Below are positions 55,501 through 64,000 of a DNA stretch of 64,000 bases, in pieces. The position numbers and the translations under genes are program-made. The notes beneath the pieces are model-generated. The model searched no databases. It was given only the letters and a program-made list of their open reading frames with translations, and was not told the DNA's origin. This stretch comes from Atherix ibis (Eukaryota > Arthropoda > Insecta > Diptera > Athericidae), in assembly GCA_958298945.1 (NCBI GenBank), contig CATQJD010000111.1:1178001-1242000 (forward strand), given 5' to 3'. Numbering within the stretch: the stretch's first letter is position 1; each line of letters starts with the position of its first letter.

Positions 55501-58500
55501 TTAAACATACTACTTCATATTCCTCTTAAACATTCTACTGCATATTCCTCTTAAACATACTACTTCATATTCCTCTTAAACATACTACTTCATATTACCC
55601 TTAAACATAGTACTTCATATTCCTCTTAAACATATTACTTCATATTCTTCTTAAATATAGTACTTCATATTCTCTTAAATATACTACTTTATATTCCTTT
55701 TAAATATATTACTTCATATTCCTCTTAAACATTCTACTTAATATTCCTCTTAAACATACTACTTCATATTCCTTTTAAATATACTACTTCATATTACTCT
55801 TAAACATACTACTTCATATTCCTCTTAAACATACTACTTCATATTCCTCTTAAACATACTACTTCATATAACTCTTAAACATACTACTTCATATTCCTCT
55901 TAAACATACTACTTCATATTCCTCTTAAATATACTACTTTATATTCCTTTTAAATATATTACTTCATATTCCTCTTAAACATTCTACTTAATATTCCTCT
56001 TATACTACTTCATATTCCTCTTAAACATACTACTTTATATTTTTCTTAAATATACTACTTAATTTTCTTTTTAAATATACTACTTCTTTTTCCCTTTAAA
56101 CATACTACTTCATATTCCTCTTAAACATACCACTTCATATTCCTCTTAAACATACTACTTCATATTCCTCTTAAACATTCTACTGCATATTCCTCTTAAA
56201 CATACTACTTCATATTCCTCTTAAACATACTACTTCATATTACCCCTAAACATAGTACTTCATATTCCTCTTAAACATATTACTTCATATTCTTCTTAAA
56301 TATAGTACTTCATATTCTTCTTAAACATACTACTTCATATTCCTCTTAAACATACTACTTCAAATTCCTCTTTAACATACTACTTCATATTCCTCTTAAA
56401 CATAATACTTCATATTACCCTTAAACATAGTACTTCATATTCCTCTTAAACATATTACTTCATATTCTTCTTAAATATAGTACTTCATATTCTTCTTAAA
56501 CATACTACTTCATATTCCTCTTAAACATACTACTTCAAATTCCTCTTAACCATACTACTTCATATTCCTCTTAAACATAATACTTCATATTCCTCTTAAA
56601 CATACTACTTCATATTCCTCTTAAAAATACTTCTTCATATTCCTCTTAAACATACTACTTCATATTCCTCTTAAACATACTACCTCATATTAATCTTAAA
56701 CATACTACTTCATATTCCTCTTAAACATACTACTTCATGTGCCTCTTAAATATTCTACCTATATTCCTCTTAAACATACTACTTCATATTCCTCTTAAAC
56801 ATACTACTTCATATTCCTCTTAAACATACTACTTCATATTCCTCTTAAACATACAACTTCATATTCCTCTTAAACATACTACCTATATTCCTCTTAAACA
56901 TACTACTTCATATTCCTCTTAAACATACTACTTCATATTCCTCTTAAACATACTACCTCATATTCCTTTTAAACATACAACTTCATATTCCTCTTAAACA
57001 TACTACTTCATATTCCACTTAAACATACTACTTCATATTCCTCTTAATTATACTACTTCATATTCCTCTTAAACATACTACTTCATATTCCTCTTAAACA
57101 TACTACTTCATATTCCTCTTAAACATACTACTGCATATTCCTCAAAAATATACTACTTCATATTCCTTTTAAACATACTACTTCATATTCCTCTTAAATA
57201 TACTACTTCATATTCCTCTTAAATATACTACTTCATATTCCTCCTAAACATATTACTTCATATTTCTCTTAAAAATATTACTTCATATTCCTCTTAAACA
57301 TACTACTTCATATTCCTCTTAAACATACTACTTCATATTCCTCTTAAACATACTACTTCATATTCCTTTTAAATATACTACTTCATATTACTCTTAAACA
57401 TACTACTTCATATTCCTCTTAAACATACTACTTCATATTCCTCTTAAATATACTACTTCATATTCCTCTTAAACATACTACTTCATAGTTCTCTTAAACA
57501 AACTACTTCATATTACTCTTAAATATACTACTTCATATAACTCTTAAACATACTACTTCATATTCCTCTTAAACATACTACTTCATATTCCTCTTAAATA
57601 TACTAATTCATATTCCCCTTAAATATACTACTTCACATTCCTCTTAAAAATACCACTTCATATTCCTCTTAAATATACTACTTCCTATTCCTCTTAAACA
57701 TACTACTTCATATTCCTCTTAAACATACTACTTCATATTCCTCTTAAACATACTAAATCATATTCCTCTTAAACATTCTACTGCATATTCCTCTTAAATA
57801 TACTACTTCATATTCCTGTTTAACATACTACTTCATATTCCTCTTAAACATACTACTTCATATTCCTCTTAAACATACTACTTCATATTCCTCTTAAATA
57901 TACTACTTCATATTCCTCTTAAACATTCTACTTCATATTCCTCTTAAACATAATACTTCATATTCCTCTTAAACATAGTACTTCATATTCCTCTTAAACA
58001 TACTACTTCATATTCCTCTTAAACATACTACTTCATATTCCTGTTTAACATACTACTTCATATTCCTCTTAAACATACTACTTTATATTCTTCTTAAATA
58101 TACTACTTCATATTCCTTTTAAATATACTACTTCATATTCCTCATAAACTTACTACTTCATATTCCTCTTAAACATACTACTTCATATTCCTCTTAAACA
58201 TACTACTTCATATTCCTCTTAAACATACTACTTCATATTCCTCTTAAACATTCTACTGCATATTCCTCTTAAACATTCTACTTCATATTCCTTTTAACCA
58301 TAATACTTCATATTCCTCTTAAACATAGTACTTCATATTCCTCTTAAACATACTACTTCATATTCCTCTTAAACATACTACTTCATATTCCTGTTTAACA
58401 TACTACTTCATATTCCTCTTAAACATACTACTTCATATTCCTCTTAAACATACTACTTCATATTCCTCTTAAATATACTACTTCATATTCCTCTTAAACA

Positions 58501-59528
58501 TTCTACTTCATATTCCTCTTAAACATAATACTTCATATTCCTCTTAAACATACTACTTTATATTCTTCTTAAATATACTACTTCATATTCCTTTTAAATA
58601 TACTACTTCATATTCCTCATAAACTTACTACTTCATATTCCTCTTAAACATACTACTTCATATTCCTCTTAAACATACTACTTCATATTCCTCTTAAACA
58701 TTCTACTGCATATTCCTCTTAAACATACTACTTCATATTCCTCTTACACATACTACTTCATATTACTCTTAAACATAGTACTTCATATTCCTCTTAAACC
58801 TATTACTTCATATTCTTCTTAAATATACTACTTCATATTCTTCTTAAACATACTACTTCATATTCCTCTTAACCATACTACTTCATATTCCTCTTAAACA
58901 TACTACTTCATATTCCTCTTAAACATACTACTTCATATTCCTCTTAAACATAGTACTTCATATTCCTCTTAAACCTATTACTTTATATTCTTCTTAAATA
59001 TACTACTTCATATTCCTTTTAAATATACTACTTCATATTCCTCATAAACTTACTACTTCATATTCCTCTTAAACATACTACTTCATATTCCTCTTAAACA
59101 TACTACTTCATATTCCTCTTAAACATTCTACTGCATATTCCTCTTAAACATACTACTTCATATTCCTCTTACACATACTACTTCATATTACTCTTAAACA
59201 TAGTACTTCATATTCCTTTTAAACATATTACTTCATATTCTTCTTAAACATTCTACTTCATATTCCTCTTAAACATTCTACTTCATATTCCTCTTAACCA
59301 TAATACTTCATATTCCTCTTAAACATAGTACTTCATATTCCTCTTAAACATACTACTTCATATTCCTCTTAAACATACTACTTCATATTCCTGTTTAACA
59401 TACTACTTCATATTCCTCTTAAACATACTACTTCATATTCCTCTTAAACATACTACTTCATATTCCTCTTAAATATACTACTTCATATTCCTCTTAAACA
59501 TTCTACTTCATATTCCTCTTAAACATAA

Positions 59529-60457
59529 TACTTCATATTCCTCTTAAACATACTACTTTATATTCTTCTTAAATATACTACTTCATATTCCTTTTAAATA
59601 TACTACTTCATATTCCTTATAAACTTACTACTTCATATTCCTCTTAAACATACTACTTCATATTCCTCTTACACATACTACTTCATATTACTCTTAAACA
59701 TAGTACTTCATATTCCTCTTAAACCTATTACTTCATATTCTTCTTAAATATACTACTTCATATTCTTCTTAAACATACTACTTCATATTCCTCTTAAACA
59801 TACTACTTCATATTGCTCTTAAACATACTACTTCATATTCCTCTTAAACATACTACTTCATATTCCTCTTAAACATACTACTTCATATTCCTCTTAAACA
59901 TACTATATAATATTCTCCTTAAATATACTACTTCATATTCCTCTTAAACATACTCCTTCATATTCCTCTTTAACATACTAATTCATATTCTACTGCATAT
60001 TCCTCTTAAATATACTACTTCACATTCCCCTTTAACATACTACTTCATATTCCTCTTAAGCATACTACTTCATATTCCTCTTCAACATACTACTTTATAT
60101 TCCTCTTAAATATACTACGTCATTTTCCTCTTAAACATACTACTTCATATTCCTCTTAAACATAATACTTCATATTCCTCTTAAAATACTACTTCATATT
60201 CCTCTTAAACATACTACTTCATATTCCTCTTAAACATACTACTTCATATTCCTCTTAAACATACTACTTCATATTAATCTTAAACATACTACTTCATATT
60301 CCTCTTAAACATACTACCTCATATGCCTCTTAAACATACTACTTCATATTCCTCTTAAACATAATACTTCATATTCCTCTTAAACATACTACTTCATATT
60401 CCTCTTAAACATACTACCTATATTCCTCTTAAACATACTACTTCATATTCCTCTTAA
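59529..60457 (-). repeat. 910-bp tandem duplication, copy 1
   Basis: Sequence from 59529 to 60457 recurs 910 bp downstream. Stretches compared by eye matched without a difference, including tactatataa 59901/60811, the truncated attcatattctactgc unit 59981/60891 and the cttaaaatactac short unit 60180/61090. Flanks diverge at 59528 (a versus c) and 60458. The copies overlap by 19 bp, so this is a direct tandem duplication. Confidence 0.88.
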
Positions 60458-61367
60458 ACATACTACTTTATATTCTTCTTAAATATACTACTTCATATTC
60501 CTTTTAAATATACTACTTCATATTCCTTATAAACTTACTACTTCATATTCCTCTTAAACATACTACTTCATATTCCTCTTACACATACTACTTCATATTA
60601 CTCTTAAACATAGTACTTCATATTCCTCTTAAACCTATTACTTCATATTCTTCTTAAATATACTACTTCATATTCTTCTTAAACATACTACTTCATATTC
60701 CTCTTAAACATACTACTTCATATTGCTCTTAAACATACTACTTCATATTCCTCTTAAACATACTACTTCATATTCCTCTTAAACATACTACTTCATATTC
60801 CTCTTAAACATACTATATAATATTCTCCTTAAATATACTACTTCATATTCCTCTTAAACATACTCCTTCATATTCCTCTTTAACATACTAATTCATATTC
60901 TACTGCATATTCCTCTTAAATATACTACTTCACATTCCCCTTTAACATACTACTTCATATTCCTCTTAAGCATACTACTTCATATTCCTCTTCAACATAC
61001 TACTTTATATTCCTCTTAAATATACTACGTCATTTTCCTCTTAAACATACTACTTCATATTCCTCTTAAACATAATACTTCATATTCCTCTTAAAATACT
61101 ACTTCATATTCCTCTTAAACATACTACTTCATATTCCTCTTAAACATACTACTTCATATTCCTCTTAAACATACTACTTCATATTAATCTTAAACATACT
61201 ACTTCATATTCCTCTTAAACATACTACCTCATATGCCTCTTAAACATACTACTTCATATTCCTCTTAAACATAATACTTCATATTCCTCTTAAACATACT
61301 ACTTCATATTCCTCTTAAACATACTACCTATATTCCTCTTAAACATACTACTTCATATTCCTCTTAA
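60439..61367 (-). repeat. 910-bp tandem duplication, copy 2
   Basis: Direct tandem copy of 59529-60457. A third, slightly diverged copy lies 1610 bp further on (attcatattc 60891/62501; tattctcctt unit preceded by tactacataa at 62421 rather than tactatataa). The two 910-bp copies are thus younger than their split from the third. Confidence 0.88.
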
Positions 61368-62139
61368 ATATACTACTTCATATTCCTCTTAAACATACTA
61401 CTTCATATTCCTCTTAAACATACAACTTCATATTCCTCTTAAACATACAACTTCATATTCCTTTTAAACATACTACTTCATATTCCTCTTAATTATACTA
61501 CTTCATATTCCTTTTAAACATACTACTTCATATTCCTCTTAAACATACTACTTCATATTCCTCTTAAACATACTACTTCATATTCCTCTTAAACATACTA
61601 CTTCATATTCCTCTTAAACATACTACTGCATATTCCTCAAAAATATACTACTTCATATTTCTTTTAAACATACTACTTCATATTCCGCTTAAATATACTA
61701 CTTCATATTCCTCTTAAATATACTACTTCATATTTCTCCTAAACATACTACTTCATATTTCTCTTAAACATACTACTTCATATTCCTCTTAAACATACTA
61801 CTTCATATTCCTCTTAAACATACTACTTCATATTCCTGTTTAACATACTACTTCATATTCCTCTTAAACATACTACTTCATATTCCTCTTAAACATACTA
61901 CTTCATATTCCCCTTAAATATACTACTTCATATTCCTCTTAAACATTCTACTTCATATTCCTCTTAAACATAATACTTCATATTCCTCTTAAACATACTA
62001 CTTTATATTCTTCTTAAATATACTATTTCATATTCCTTTTAAATATACTACTTCATATTCCTCATAAACTTACTACTTCATATTCCTCTTAAACATACTA
62101 CTTCATATTCCTCTTAAACATACTACTTCATATTCCTCT

Positions 62140-62970
62140 TAAACATTCTACTGCATATTCCTCTTAAACATACTACTTCATATTCCTCTTACACATACTA
62201 CTTCATATTACTCTTAAACATAGTACTTCATATTCCTCTTAAACCTATTACTTCATATTCTTCTTAAATATACTACTTCATATTCTTCTTAAACATACTA
62301 CTTCATATTCCTCTTAAACATACTACTTCATATTCCTCTTAAACATACTACTTCATATTCCTCTTAAACATACTACTTCATATTCCTCTTAAACATACTA
62401 CTTCATATTCCTCTTAAACATACTACATAATATTCTCCTTAAATATACTACTTCATATTCCTCTTAAACATACTCCTTCATATTCCTCTTTAACATACTA
62501 ATTCATATTCTACTGCATATTCCTCTTAAATATACTACTTCACATTCCCCTTTAACATACTACTTCATATTCCTCTTAAGCATACTACTTCATATTCCTC
62601 TTCAACATACTACTTTATATTCCTCTTAAATATACTACGTCATTTTCCTCTTAAACATACTACTTCATATTCCTCTTAAACATAATACTTCATATTCCTC
62701 TTAAAATACTACTTCATATTCCTCTTAAACATACTACTTCATATTCCTCTTAAACATACTACTTCATATTCCTCTTAAACATACTACTTCATATTAATCT
62801 TAAACATACTACTTCATATTCCTCTTAAACATACTACTTCATATGCCTCTTAAACATACTACTTCATATTCCTCTTAAACATAATACTTCATATTCCTCT
62901 TAAACATACTACTTCATATTCCTCTTAAACATACTACCTATATTCCTCTTAAACATACTACTTCATATTC
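62140..62970 (-). repeat. Third, diverged copy of the 910-bp segment
   Basis: Shares attcatattctactgc (62501), cttcacattcccc and cttaaaatactac (62700) units with 59529-61367 at offsets of 2520 and 1610 bp, with some substitutions (for example tactacataa for tactatataa, tattcctctt for tattgctctt). Just outside it, the tattcctgtttaac unit at 61831 recurs at 63391 (1560 bp), another local duplication. Confidence 0.72.
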
Positions 62971-64000
62971 CTCTTAAATATACTACTTCCTATTCCTCTT
63001 AAACATACTACTTCATATTCCTCTTAAACATACAACTTCATATTCCTCTTAAACATACAACTTCATATTCCTTTTAAACATACTATTTCATATTCCTCTT
63101 AATTATACTACTTCATATTCCTCTTAAACATACTACTTCATATTCCTCTTAAACATACAACTTCATATTCCTTTTAAACATACTACTTCATATTCCTCTT
63201 AATTATACTACTTCATATTCCTTTTAAACATACTACTTCATATTCCTCTTAAATATACTACTTCATATTGCTCTTAAATATACTACTTCATATTCCTCCT
63301 AAACATACTACTTCATATTTCTCTTAAACATACTACTTCATACTCCTCTTAAACATACTACTTCATATTCCTCTTAAACATACTACTTCATATTCCTGTT
63401 TAACATACTACTTCATATTCCTCTTAAACATACTACTTCATATTCCTCTTAAACATACTACTTCATATTCCTCTTAAATATACTACTTCATATTCCTCTT
63501 AAACATTCTACTTCATATTCCTCTTAAACATAATACTTCATATTCCTCTTAAACATACTACTTTATATTCTTCTTAAATATACTACTTCATATTTCTTTT
63601 AAATATACTACTTCATATTCCTCATAAACTTACTACTTCATATTCCTCTTAAACATACTACTTCATATTCCTCTTAAATATACTACTTCATATTCCTCTT
63701 AAACATTCTACTTCATATTCCTCTTAACCATAATACTTCATATTCCTCTTAAACATAGTACTTCATATTCCTCTTAAACATACTACTTCATATTCCTCTT
63801 AAACATACTACTTCATATTCCTGTTTAACATACTACTTCATATTCCTCTTAAACATACTACTTCATATTCCTCTTAAACATACTACTTCATATTCCTCTT
63901 AAATATACTACTTCATATTCCTCTTAAACATTCTACTTCATATTCCTCTTAAACATAATACTTCATATTCCTCTTAAACATACTACTTTATATTCTTCTT

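Larger units (their letters stand above)
34576..64000 (-). repeat. Right satellite array, domain B (inverted, cttaaacatactacttcat-rich)
   Basis: The 25-bp satellite continues in the inverted orientation to the window end. Most units are cttaaacata plus ctacttcatattcct. The ctgcat and 30-bp ctacaatactt units become rare, except in the two patches listed. Other off-length units include ttatactac short units (for example near 35181, 38374 and 39298), ctaaaacctt units (36405, 37855, 47985, 50031, 51330), cataatataatattc units (35711, 37111, 47391, 49562) and tacctatattcc 20-bp-class units (39778, 40698, 44493, 56757). Every frame closes within about 75 bp. No gene or inserted element was seen in these 29 kb. 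Confidence 0.95.

Noticed and set aside
15349..64000. CENP-B box or similar centromere protein site
   Set aside because: The consensus unit has no CG dinucleotide, and the CENP-B box requires CG-containing cores. A centromeric role cannot be claimed from sequence.
15349..64000. Promoters and polyadenylation signals (tataaa, aataaa)
   Set aside because: Such strings arise from unit variants such as cttaaataaac and recur without any associated gene; they have no predictive value in this AT-rich repeat.
15349..64000. A second mobile element within the right array
   Set aside because: I scanned for breaks in the 25-bp rhythm and found only off-length units and duplication junctions, with no non-satellite insert longer than a few bases.

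Overview
The window is almost entirely satellite DNA from a eukaryote. One mobile element of about 1.1 kb interrupts it. No intact gene is visible on either strand. The element is a mariner (Tc1/mariner superfamily) of a type common in arthropod genomes, so an insect or other arthropod is the likeliest source. That is inference: mariners also occur in other animals, and the sequence does not name a species. A block this long and uniform suggests constitutive heterochromatin, for example pericentromeric or subtelomeric.

Layout. (1) 1-14232: tandem array of an AT-rich 25-bp unit with the purine-rich strand on +, core ttaagaggaatatgaag preceded by tatgt or tatat. About 570 units by length. (2) 14235-15346: a decayed, internally deleted mariner on the minus strand, with perfect 21-bp terminal inverted repeats and TA target duplications. 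(3) 15349-64000: the same satellite in the OPPOSITE orientation, pyrimidine-rich strand on +, about 1,900 units by length. The right array has two domains. Domain A (15349 to about 34575) is rich in units with cttaaatata and ctgcat, with scattered 30-bp units carrying a 5-bp insertion (ctacaatactt). Domain B (about 34575 to the end) is dominated by cttaaacatactacttcat. Two patches of domain-A type lie inside domain B (about 41.3-42.8 kb and 45.2-46.0 kb). Both are duplicated copies of the A/B boundary segment.

On top of the 25-bp period there are many larger duplications, visible because rare variant units recur at constant offsets. The clearest are 3518 bp (left array), 1822, 7115, 1009 and 734 bp (domain A), and 11480, 8235, 2171, about 1450, 1299 and 910 bp (domain B). 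These are what unequal exchange in a satellite produces, though assembly of such DNA can also create them.

The main oddity is that the satellite reverses orientation exactly at the mariner. The locus is therefore a very long inverted repeat with a transposon at its centre. No gene system operates here; the only protein-coding remnant is the broken transposase.
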